Assembly: GCA_016934825.1 (NCBI GenBank)
Contig: JAFGSB010000040.1
Coordinates: forward strand, 1-56,169
Length of the DNA stretch: 56,169 nucleotides
Reading direction: 5' to 3'
DNA from: Candidatus Zhuqueibacterota bacterium
Lineage (GTDB): Bacteria; Zhuqueibacterota; Zhuqueibacteria; Residuimicrobiales; Krinioviventaceae
The notes under the pieces were generated by a model, which worked only from the letters and a program-made list of their open reading frames with translations, was not told where the DNA came from and made no database searches. Below, one piece after another: positions 35,511 to 42,625 of this stretch (position 1 is the first letter of the stretch; the number at the start of each line of letters is the position of its first letter). Position numbers and translations under genes: made by a program.

Positions 35511-36233
35511 TTATTTGAATTGTAATTTTAAACCGGCGCCGGCTTTAATATAATGACCTGCATAAAGTTGCCGGCAGAGTTCCATCTGCTTTTCGCCGGT
35601 GCAATGGGTGGGCGCCACCTGTTGAACATTTAGCCTTTTCAGTTTCTCAATAAGCTCAATAACTGATTCCGTACTGTCATGTAATAAATGAAATCCTCCT
35701 ATTAAAAGTTTTACCGGTACATCCGGAAACGAAACCCGGGCTCTTTTCACAATGTTCAAAACACCAGGGTGCGCACACCCTGTAAGGACAACCAGTCCCT
35801 CGTCAGTTTTCAAAACAACAGATTGTTCATTCAGGTATCCTGGTAAATCACCCAGACTGAATAATCCATCCGTTATCTCCACAGGTTCACTAACCAGGAC
35901 GACCGATTTGGAGATTGATTTTATCATATTGATATCATCCGTTAAGGATGATGCGGGCATGTAAACAATGACATCGGAATTGTGATGGAGAAAATCAATC
36001 ACACCTCCGACATGATCCCAATGCATATGCGAAATAATTAACCGGGAAAAATCTTTCGGAGCATAACCAAGACGAGCCATATTTGAAAGAAGAATTTTTC
36101 CATCGTTTCCGGTGTCGAAGAGACTTTTTTCATTATCTAATTCAATAACACAAGCAAATCCCCATTCAGTTTTTAAGCCGGGATCAAGAGTCGTGTTGTC
36201 AAAGACTATTGATATTTTTTTTGTATTTGTCAT
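35511..36233 (-). CDS. Metallo-beta-lactamase-fold hydrolase
   Basis: The 240-residue product has the MBL-fold metal motif HMHWDH at 69-74 preceded by FDTGNDGKILLSNM, then TGCAHPG around 151-157 and GGFHLL around 180-185 as further metal-ligand regions. This arrangement (DTG, HxHxDH, GCAHPG, GFH) matches the subgroup related to the methanopterin-type beta-ribofuranosylaminobenzene 5'-phosphate synthase proteins, whose bacterial substrates are unknown. It lies 71 bases downstream of the metal-transport operon on the same strand, so metal-linked expression is possible. Confidence 0.85.
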   Translation of the reverse strand: MTNTKKISIVFDNTTLDPGLKTEWGFACVIELDNEKSLFDTGNDGKILLSNMARLGYAPKDFSRLIISHMHWDHVGGVIDFLHHNSDVIVYMPASSLTDDINMIKSISKSVVLVSEPVEITDGLFSLGDLPGYLNEQSVVLKTDEGLVVLTGCAHPGVLNIVKRARVSFPDVPVKLLIGGFHLLHDSTESVIELIEKLKRLNVQQVAPTHCTGEKQMELCRQLYAGHYIKAGAGLKLQFK

Positions 36234-36304
36234 ATTTTAATAAATAAATATAATCATTCACCACATATCGGCGCAAGCTCATTCGACACCGGGGTCATCT
36301 TTTA

Positions 36305-37153
36305 TCAGTTATTGATCATATTCCTCTGGTTTTTCATTCTTTTGAGTAATTTCCGCCGTTGCGGCGAACAAAAAAAACAAATAAAAAAGAAAGCGGTTGC
36401 CGTTAATACAATTGTTGCGCCGGAAGCAATGTCAAACAGCGCCGAAAATATAAGGCCAATCCAGGAAGAAAAAATACCGATTAAAATCGATAAAAGCATC
36501 ATACTTTTAAAATTATCAGTCAATTGATAAGCGGCGGCGGCCGGGGTAACGATTAACGCGGAGACAAGCACAATACCCACAGATTTGATTGAAATGACGA
36601 TTGTCAACGCAATTAATGTCAGCATGAGAAAATTTAAAGCCCGCACCGGAAGCCCGGTTACAGTTGCCATCTCAATATCAAAAGTAATAAACAGGAACTC
36701 TTTGAAATAAAATAAAATAATAAATATCACAATTAATGCAAGAGAAATACTTGTCCAGACGTCAAAAGAAGATACCGCGAGTATATTACCAAAGATATAA
36801 CCGAATACAACCATATTATAACCCTTTAAAAAACCGATCAGTAACACTCCCAGCGCCATCGTCGAAGCAAAAAATATCCCGACGGCGGTATCCTCTTTAA
36901 CGCGTTTTTTTTCGCTGATAAGCCCGATTCCCCATGCTGTAAATATGCAAAAAACAATCGCCGTAAAAAAAGGATTGATACCGATCAATAAACCGAGAGC
37001 AACTCCTCCGAAAGAAGCGTGAGCAATTCCGGCCCCGATAAATGCCATACCGCGTAAAACGACATATACACCGATAACGGCACACAAAACACCTGTAATT
37101 GTGGAAACGACAAAGGCGCGCTGCATAAATGTATATTGGAATAATTCAATCAA
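36305..37153 (-). CDS. znuB: Zinc/manganese ABC transporter permease
   Basis: The 282-residue product has eight or nine transmembrane helices and the ABC-3 family features: VISTITGVLCAVIGVYVVLRGMAFIGAGIAHASFGGVALG-type N terminus (about 15-54) and SALIVTPAAAAYQLTD (about 197-212). It pairs with ZnuC and ZnuA encoded just upstream. The start is TTG 37151-37153 with AAGGA before it, giving an 8-base overlap with znuC; the ATG at codon 10 is an alternative. Zinc or manganese cannot be separated by sequence alone, but the His-rich loop in the partner lipoprotein favours zinc. Confidence 0.9.
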   Translation of the reverse strand: MIELFQYTFMQRAFVVSTITGVLCAVIGVYVVLRGMAFIGAGIAHASFGGVALGLLIGINPFFTAIVFCIFTAWGIGLISEKKRVKEDTAVGIFFASTMALGVLLIGFLKGYNMVVFGYIFGNILAVSSFDVWTSISLALIVIFIILFYFKEFLFITFDIEMATVTGLPVRALNFLMLTLIALTIVISIKSVGIVLVSALIVTPAAAAYQLTDNFKSMMLLSILIGIFSSWIGLIFSALFDIASGATIVLTATAFFFICFFCSPQRRKLLKRMKNQRNMINN

Positions 37154-37970
37154 TTTTTTTTCCTTTTAAATGATCGTACTGTTGAGGTTCGGAAACGACA
37201 ATATGCGGAACCTTGCCGTGATGGAAAAATACGGCTTCACATCCATACATTTTTTCCAGATTTTCTTTATTGAGTACTTTTTCCGGAATTCCGTGAACAA
37301 CAAGAGTCTGGTTTAAACAGGCAATTTTATTTACATACCTGGATATGACTCCCACGTCATGGGAAACAATAACCAGAGTTATATTCAAACTGGATCGCAT
37401 TTTGTTCAACCATTCATAAAAGCTGTCTGCTGCTCCCACATCCAGGGCCGCGGTCGGTTCATCAAGGAAAAGTATTTGCGGTTCCAGGGCAAGTGCTCGT
37501 GCGATTAAAACACGTTGTCTTTCTCCCCCCGAAATCCTGCCGATCTGCCGGTCCGCCAAATGTACCAGGTTTACAAACTCCAGAGATTTTTTTACAGCAT
37601 CAAAATCCACGCGTCCGGGTCGCCTGCCCACTCCTATTTTACCGCTTCGACCTAACATTATGACATCCTTAACGGTGATCGGAAAATCAAAATCAACTTG
37701 AGAATGTTGCGGAACATAACCAATCAATTCCCTTCTGGCACCCAATTTATCAGGCGGATAACCAAAAATTCTTATATTCCCGGCAATCGGTTTAACAAGA
37801 CCCAAAAGAGTCCGGATCAACGTTGTTTTCCCGGAACCGTTTGGACCCAGAATTCCCCAAAATTCACCATGGCGTATTTGGAAAGTAATATCCTTTAATA
37901 CGATCCTGTCCTCAAAGGCAACTGACAACTTTTCCGTGGATATAACAATTTTATTATTATTCATTTGCAT
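37146..37970 (-). CDS. znuC: Zinc/manganese ABC transporter ATPase
   Basis: The 274-residue cytosolic ATPase has Walker A GILGPNGSGKTTLIRTLLG (about 36-54), the Q-loop in YVPQHSQVDFDFP, the ABC signature ISGGERQRVLIARAL (about 144-158), Walker B ILFLDEPTAALD (about 164-175) and the switch His in IVSHDVG. Its stop overlaps the znuB start and it lies 6 bases after znuA, so the three genes are one transcript. The HHGKVPH tail near residue 250 is His-rich. Confidence 0.93.
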   Translation of the reverse strand: MQMNNNKIVISTEKLSVAFEDRIVLKDITFQIRHGEFWGILGPNGSGKTTLIRTLLGLVKPIAGNIRIFGYPPDKLGARRELIGYVPQHSQVDFDFPITVKDVIMLGRSGKIGVGRRPGRVDFDAVKKSLEFVNLVHLADRQIGRISGGERQRVLIARALALEPQILFLDEPTAALDVGAADSFYEWLNKMRSSLNITLVIVSHDVGVISRYVNKIACLNQTLVVHGIPEKVLNKENLEKMYGCEAVFFHHGKVPHIVVSEPQQYDHLKGKKID

Positions 37971-37976
37971 ATCGCT

Positions 37977-38876
37977 TTACTCTTTCAGAACACTTGCCAT
38001 TTGTGCCACATTATACGACATCATGTCCATATATTGAAATAAATTCTGCGAAGCACCAATCGGATCAAGTGGAATGACCCTTATTCCGCTTTCCTGAGCT
38101 ATGGATTTACTCAGATTATCCGGGAATTGCGCTTCAGCAAAGATCGCATTCACTTTTAATAATTTCACGGTTTCAATAATTTCGGCAATTTCCTGCGGGC
38201 CCGGCTGAGAGCCGGGAGATTTTTCTATCACTCCTGCCTGCCGCAAGCCGTATCGATGAGCAAAATATTCCCAGGCCGGATGAAAACAAACAAACTCTTT
38301 CCTTTTCCAGGAATTTATCTCGGTATTTAATTTCTGATCCAATTTTTTTAATTCTACAATATAATTTTTAGCGTTCGTTTCATAAATATCACGATTCTCT
38401 CTATCAAGTTTGACCAGAGCATCACGAATATTTTCGACCTGCCGGATCGCATTAAGAGGATCAAGCCAGATATGCGGATTCCCGGATTCGGGCGGATGTT
38501 TATCATCATGGTGTAATTCCTGAATGATATTAATTCCGGTGGAAGTATCAACAATAATAAAATTTTCCCTTTTAATATTATCCGATACTTTTTCAGCCCA
38601 GAATTCCAGTCCAACTCCATTTAATACCAGCAAATGCGAATCGGAAATTTTTTTCATTAATTCAGGAGTTAATTCAAAAGTATGCGGATCAGTACCCGGG
38701 GGAACGACGGTAAAGACCTCAGCACGTTCACCGACAACCTGTTGTACGAAATCCGCTATCGGTGTTATGGAAGCAGCTATTCTGATCTGGTTTGAAACAG
38801 GCTGTGTTTTTTGTCCGCAATGTGTGAAAAACAGAAAGCTTAAAATAATCAGGAGTAACAATTTACAGATTTTCAT
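37977..38876 (-). CDS. znuA: Zinc/manganese-binding lipoprotein of an ABC importer
   Basis: The 299-residue protein is a cluster A-I (ZnuA/TroA) solute-binding lipoprotein. A signal peptide ends at Cys20 in FFTHC. Metal-site segments are visible: GTDPHTFELTPELM (His about 82), a short acidic-His loop HHDDKHPPES, GNPHIWLDP (His about 135), FVCFHPAWEYFAHRYGL (His about 199) and the final Asp in IPLDPIG. The His-rich loop favours zinc. It is the first gene of the operon, with a perfect palindrome 47 bases before its start. Confidence 0.92.
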   Translation of the reverse strand: MKICKLLLLIILSFLFFTHCGQKTQPVSNQIRIAASITPIADFVQQVVGERAEVFTVVPPGTDPHTFELTPELMKKISDSHLLVLNGVGLEFWAEKVSDNIKRENFIIVDTSTGINIIQELHHDDKHPPESGNPHIWLDPLNAIRQVENIRDALVKLDRENRDIYETNAKNYIVELKKLDQKLNTEINSWKRKEFVCFHPAWEYFAHRYGLRQAGVIEKSPGSQPGPQEIAEIIETVKLLKVNAIFAEAQFPDNLSKSIAQESGIRVIPLDPIGASQNLFQYMDMMSYNVAQMASVLKE

Positions 38877-38922
38877 TAATATTTTGATTACCCCGTTTGT
38901 TTATGGTTTTATTAATAATATT

Positions 38923-38940
38923 TTATAGATCACTCTATAA
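38923..38940. promoter_or_regulatory. Candidate metalloregulator operator upstream of znuA
   Basis: TTATAGA (38923-38929) and TCTATAA (38934-38940) form a perfect 7-bp inverted repeat with a TCAC spacer, 47 bases upstream of the znuA ATG. Size and position fit binding by a Fur/Zur- or DtxR/MntR-type repressor. A single further TTATAGA half-site lies near 38962. No regulator gene for it is present in this window, so the identity is inference. Confidence 0.5.
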
Positions 38941-39543
38941 ATATACTATTTTTAACCGTATTATAGAATAAAAATTTTCAGGCGTTTATCTTTCCGCATT
39001 AAAAATTCGATGTACCAAATAAATAACATAATTACGTATTATAACAAAAATTATCTGGAATAAATTCTTAACCTCATATTATTAAACGGACCAAAATGGA
39101 AAGCCTTTTATGAATTCGATGGGAATAGATGTTTATGACTGTTTCAAAGAATAAAAAAAAATTTTATTCTATTAATAAATTTATATATTCGGGTAAAAAA
39201 ATAAAAATACAAATGAAAAAATTATGAAATATCACAAATGGAGGTTATAAAACACTTCCTGTACTGGATTATATGTTTAATTTGTTCTGGCGGTTTAATT
39301 ACGATATCATCCTTCTTGAAAATGGATCAAAAAAGATTGAATACTAAAATATTAAATTTTGTTAAAAGATTATGGTTTTCAATATCAGCTAAACCGGTAA
39401 ATTTGATTATAAATAAAATAAATTTTTAAAAGATATTTATTATCGGAAATATTTTAATAACGACTATTGTTTTCATTTCGTGTGAATTATGATAAGTTAC
39501 ATTATTAAGATAAAAAAACCATTAAATAATGAGGAGGCTACTC
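38941..39543. other. AT-rich region with no clear gene
   Basis: About 600 very AT-rich bases between the divergent znuA and DUF4332 genes. The only frame of note is 39238-39429 (63 codons, one hydrophobic helix), which lacks a ribosome binding site and is not convincing. The 3' end holds the GAGGAGG ribosome binding site (39531-39537) of the DUF4332 gene. I see nothing else. Confidence 0.5.
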
Positions 39544-39954
39544 ATGGCAAACTACAAAATCAGCGACATCGAAGGTATTGGACCCAAATATGCTGAAAAA
39601 TTAAAAGCGGTTGGAGTAAAAAGTGTTAACGCATTACTTGAAAAAGGGGCATCTAAAAAAGGCCGTAAAGAACTGGCGGATAAATCCGGAATAGACGAAA
39701 CCCTGATTCTTAAATGGGTCAATATGGCGGATTTATACCGTATTAACGGAATCGGCAGCGAATATTCCGAATTACTGGAAAGAGCAGGTGTTGATACCGT
39801 TAAGGAACTTAAAAACCGTAATGCCGATAATCTTTACGCCCAAATAGTTAAAGTGAACAAGGAGAAAAAACTGGTTCGTCAGGCGCCGGGTTTAAAGATG
39901 ATTGACAAATGGATTAAAGAAGCAAAAACATTAGCTCCAAAAGTAACTTATTGA
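39544..39954 (+). CDS. DUF4332 helix-hairpin-helix protein
   Basis: The product (136 residues from ATG 39544-39546) has two tandem helix-hairpin-helix-like units: ISDIEGIGPKYAEKLKAVGV (about 5-24) and LYRINGIGSEYSELLERAGV (about 65-84). Each is followed by helices, the layout of DUF4332. Such units usually bind nucleic acid non-specifically, but the function of this family is not established. GAGGAGG stands 6 bases before the ATG; an upstream in-frame ATG at 39529 overlaps this site and was rejected. A strong terminator follows at 39979-40029. Confidence 0.9.
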   Translation: MANYKISDIEGIGPKYAEKLKAVGVKSVNALLEKGASKKGRKELADKSGIDETLILKWVNMADLYRINGIGSEYSELLERAGVDTVKELKNRNADNLYAQIVKVNKEKKLVRQAPGLKMIDKWIKEAKTLAPKVTY

Positions 39955-39978
39955 TTATTAACGAAAGCAACAGAAATT

Positions 39979-40029
39979 AGGGCCTGTAATTTGAATAAAC
40001 AAAATTTTTATCATTACAGGCCCTTTTTT
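39979..40029 (+). terminator. Intrinsic terminator after the DUF4332 gene
   Basis: AGGGCCTGTAAT (39979-39990) pairs perfectly with ATTACAGGCCCT (40013-40024) over 12 bp, followed by six T (40024-40029). The loop is 22 bases, longer than usual. It lies 25 bases after the DUF4332 stop and 22 before the next start, so the two genes are probably not strictly one transcript. Confidence 0.85.
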
Positions 40030-40051
40030 ATAACCCGACAGGAGGATAAAT

Positions 40052-40492
40052 ATGGGACTTTTTAAATTTATGAAAGATGTGGGCGCCAATTTATTTGGCG
40101 GCGGGAAAAAAGAAGCCGAAGAGATCGAAAAATTATTAAAAGCGGAATTGGGATATAAAATCACGGATTTATCCGTCAGTTTTAAGGACGAGGTTGTGAC
40201 ATTATCTGGAAATTGCGACACGCTGGCAACGAAGGAAAAAGCCGTTCTGCTGGCTGGAAACGTCAAGGGCGTCGCCAGTGTCAATGCCGACAATTTATAC
40301 GCACCGCCGGCAGTTGAAAAAGAAGAAACGGAATTTTACACAATAAAGTCCGGGGACACGCTTTCCAAAATTGCGAAACACTATTACGGTAATGCTATGA
40401 AATATCCGGTTATTTTCGAGGCAAACCGGGAAGTGATTAAAGATCCCGACCTGATCTATCCCGGTCAAATTATCAGAATACCCAAATTATAA
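40052..40492 (+). CDS. kbp: Kbp/YgaU-like BON-LysM protein
   Basis: The 146-residue product matches E. coli Kbp (YgaU), a cytosolic potassium-binding protein. It begins MGLFKFMKDVGANLF, almost as in Kbp, followed by a BON domain (about 25-88: KITDLSVSFKDEVVTLSG and VKGVASVNADNL) and a C-terminal LysM domain (about 95-145: FYTIKSGDTLSKIAKHYYGN and YPGQIIRIPKL). There is no signal peptide, so a cytosolic location fits Kbp rather than peptidoglycan binding. ACAGGAGG precedes the ATG. It lies 34 bases before a DUF937 gene. Confidence 0.9.
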   Translation: MGLFKFMKDVGANLFGGGKKEAEEIEKLLKAELGYKITDLSVSFKDEVVTLSGNCDTLATKEKAVLLAGNVKGVASVNADNLYAPPAVEKEETEFYTIKSGDTLSKIAKHYYGNAMKYPVIFEANREVIKDPDLIYPGQIIRIPKL

Positions 40493-40526
40493 TAATTTAC
40501 CAAATTATCATTTAAAAGAGGTAAAG

Positions 40527-41111
40527 ATGGCTACTTTTATTGAAGATTTTATGCAAACCCTGGGTCCCGAGGTAAGCAGACAACTTGCTTCAAATTTAGG
40601 ACTGAATAAAAAAACTGCCTCGCAGGTTATACCCCAGGTCGCGCCGCTAATTTTAGGCGGCCTGAAAAAACAAATGCAGGAACATGGAGGGGAGGCGAGA
40701 GTAGATCATATCCTGAATAAATATGGCAGCGCGGATGTCCTGAATAATATTGGCGGTCTGTTTTCCGAAGGCGCCAAAAGCGATAATCCCGATCCGCGGC
40801 TGGGCGGTCTGTTGGGCGATTCCGGTATGCAGGCGGCAAATATGATCTCAAAACAATTTAAACTGGATGAAAATATCGCAATGAAGATAATCCCGATGCT
40901 GGCGCCAGTGGTGTTGGGCGCGCTCACCCAAAAACGCGACCAGGGCGGAATCGGATCGAGCGGTATTGCCGCATTGCTTGATTCGGACGGCGACGGCAGT
41001 ATCCTGGATGACGTCGCGGGATTTTTAATGGGCAGTCTTTCGGGCGGCGGATCAAGGAAGGGCGGCGCTTTGGGCGGTTTACTGGGTGGTTTGCTTGGTA
41101 AACGCAGATAG
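40527..41111 (+). CDS. DUF937 family protein
   Basis: The 194-residue product has the DUF937 pattern: two related units, SRQLASNLGLNKKTASQVIPQ (about 15-35) with VAPLILGGLKKQM, and AANMISKQFKLDENIAMKII (about 103-122) with PMLAPVVLGALTQK. A Gly-rich, Asp-rich stretch (DSDGDGSILDDVAGFLMG) and a Gly-rich tail follow. The family function is unknown. AGAGG precedes the ATG. The protein has no signal peptide. It lies between kbp (34 bases) and htpX (26 bases) and probably shares their transcript. Confidence 0.88.
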   Translation: MATFIEDFMQTLGPEVSRQLASNLGLNKKTASQVIPQVAPLILGGLKKQMQEHGGEARVDHILNKYGSADVLNNIGGLFSEGAKSDNPDPRLGGLLGDSGMQAANMISKQFKLDENIAMKIIPMLAPVVLGALTQKRDQGGIGSSGIAALLDSDGDGSILDDVAGFLMGSLSGGGSRKGGALGGLLGGLLGKRR

Positions 41112-41137
41112 TATATTTTTAATTAAAGGGACTTTAA

Positions 41138-41977
41138 ATGACGAATAACATCAGAACATTATTTTTCATGTCCTTATTGACGGTATTATTTGTATGGATT
41201 GGAGGCGCTCTGGCGGGGAAACAGGGCGCTTTAATTGCATTTATTGCGGCAGCGGTCATGAATTTCTGGGGTTACTGGTTTAGCGACAAGATGGTACTAA
41301 GCCGTTATAAAGCCGCTAAAGTCGGCCCGGAGAATAATCCGCGTCTTTACGGTATCGTATCAACACTCGCCGCAAATGCCAATCTGCCGATGCCAAAAGT
41401 ATATGTCATCCCGGAAAACACTCCGAACGCGTTCGCGACCGGCAGAGATCCGAAGCATGCCGCCGTTGTAGCCACTGAAGGAATTATCCGGCTTCTTGAC
41501 GATAATGAACTTGCCGGGGTCATGGCGCATGAACTGACACACGTGAAAAATCGTGATATTTTAACGAGTACAATCGCGGCAACCTTTGCCGGCGCAATCG
41601 CCATGATGGCGCAATTCGCCCGGTTTTCCGGCGGTACCAGGACCCGTCAGAATCCGGTTATGTTGATATTTGTCATCATCGGAGCGCCATTGGCGGCGGT
41701 GCTCATCAGAATGCTGGTTTCAAGAATACGGGAATATGCGGCCGATGCGGGCGGGGCGAAAATTTCAGGTCAGCCGCTTGCCCTGGCAAACGCTCTGAAC
41801 AAGCTGCATTATGGTGTACAGAAATATCCTTTAACGAATGGCAATCCCGCCCACTCACACATGTTTATCATTAATCCGTTTTTCGGGGGCATGCAAAAAC
41901 TCTTTGCCACGCACCCCCCTATTGATGAAAGAATTAAAAGACTGGAGGCGATGGCAAATAGCGGTACAACAATCTAA
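41138..41977 (+). CDS. htpX: HtpX-type membrane metalloprotease
   Basis: HtpX degrades misfolded membrane proteins in the inner membrane. The 279-residue product has two N-terminal transmembrane helices (about 7-25 and 28-46), the zinc motif HELTH near 129-133 within VMAHELTHVKNRD, two further helices (about 146-165 and 175-194) and the third ligand Glu in REYAADAGGAKISG (about 199-212). The C terminus ends with the conserved FATHPPIDERIKRL region. Length is normal. Neighbouring kbp and DUF937 genes suggest an envelope or osmotic stress unit. Confidence 0.95.
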   Translation: MTNNIRTLFFMSLLTVLFVWIGGALAGKQGALIAFIAAAVMNFWGYWFSDKMVLSRYKAAKVGPENNPRLYGIVSTLAANANLPMPKVYVIPENTPNAFATGRDPKHAAVVATEGIIRLLDDNELAGVMAHELTHVKNRDILTSTIAATFAGAIAMMAQFARFSGGTRTRQNPVMLIFVIIGAPLAAVLIRMLVSRIREYAADAGGAKISGQPLALANALNKLHYGVQKYPLTNGNPAHSHMFIINPFFGGMQKLFATHPPIDERIKRLEAMANSGTTI

Positions 41978-42110
41978 CAAATTTAGTCATTCACATCCGG
42001 TTTTGCCAAACATTAATGATTACAAAAGCCTATTTAGAGGAGGGGAAAATTGTAAACTCTATATGATCAAGTGACTGTTTTACACGATTTTTTTTACGAA
42101 TTCATTCAAA

Positions 42111-42581
42111 TTAACGATCATTTATTAATTGTTCCAATGACTTTGTTTCCACCCTGTGCCACGTTTCAAATATTTCCAGCGTTTTATCCGACAGATAAAA
42201 GATTAAAGGTATTTTGTGGTCGATAACAATTTTTGCAACATCATTTGAACGAAAAAAATACTTGGAAGCGGAACGAATGCAATTCCAGGGTACACAAAGA
42301 TACGGCCACCCTTTTTTATTTGCACTGATAATGATCCCGCTGGTTTCAAAACCAACAGATAATTCACCATTTCTCCTGTTAAATAAAACAGTTCCGACTT
42401 TTCCCGTACAATGTCGGAAAAATTCGGACTCGGGGAAAATACCGGTAAATGGAAAGGATACAGCCAATTCGTCCCATTTTGAAAGTTTGCGTCTTAATTT
42501 TTTAGAGACAATCCATAACAGGTATATTAACAGAACGACCAGGCTCAGGTACAATATTAACTCATACTTGGTAATAGTCAT
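42111..42581 (-). CDS. Membrane-anchored protein of unknown function
   Basis: The 156-residue product has one N-terminal transmembrane helix (about 8-26), a basic stop (KKLRRK) and a cytosolic domain of about 125 residues. This domain resembles a small beta-rich sheet (GKVGTVLFNRRNGELSVGFETSGIIIS and WPYLCVPWNCIRSASKYFF), like PH-like or YcgL-type domains seen next to a membrane helix, but I do not recognise the family. AGGTGA precedes the ATG. It lies 44 bases downstream of the HerA-like ATPase on the same strand. Confidence 0.66.
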   Translation of the reverse strand: MTITKYELILYLSLVVLLIYLLWIVSKKLRRKLSKWDELAVSFPFTGIFPESEFFRHCTGKVGTVLFNRRNGELSVGFETSGIIISANKKGWPYLCVPWNCIRSASKYFFRSNDVAKIVIDHKIPLIFYLSDKTLEIFETWHRVETKSLEQLINDR

Positions 42582-42625
42582 AGGTTCACCTTTATTGAGT
42601 AAGCGATTCCTGCATCAACAGCTAT

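Noticed and set aside
39238-39429. Open frame of 63 codons with one hydrophobic helix
   Set aside because: It has no ribosome binding site, lies in very AT-rich DNA and matches no family I know; chance is likely.
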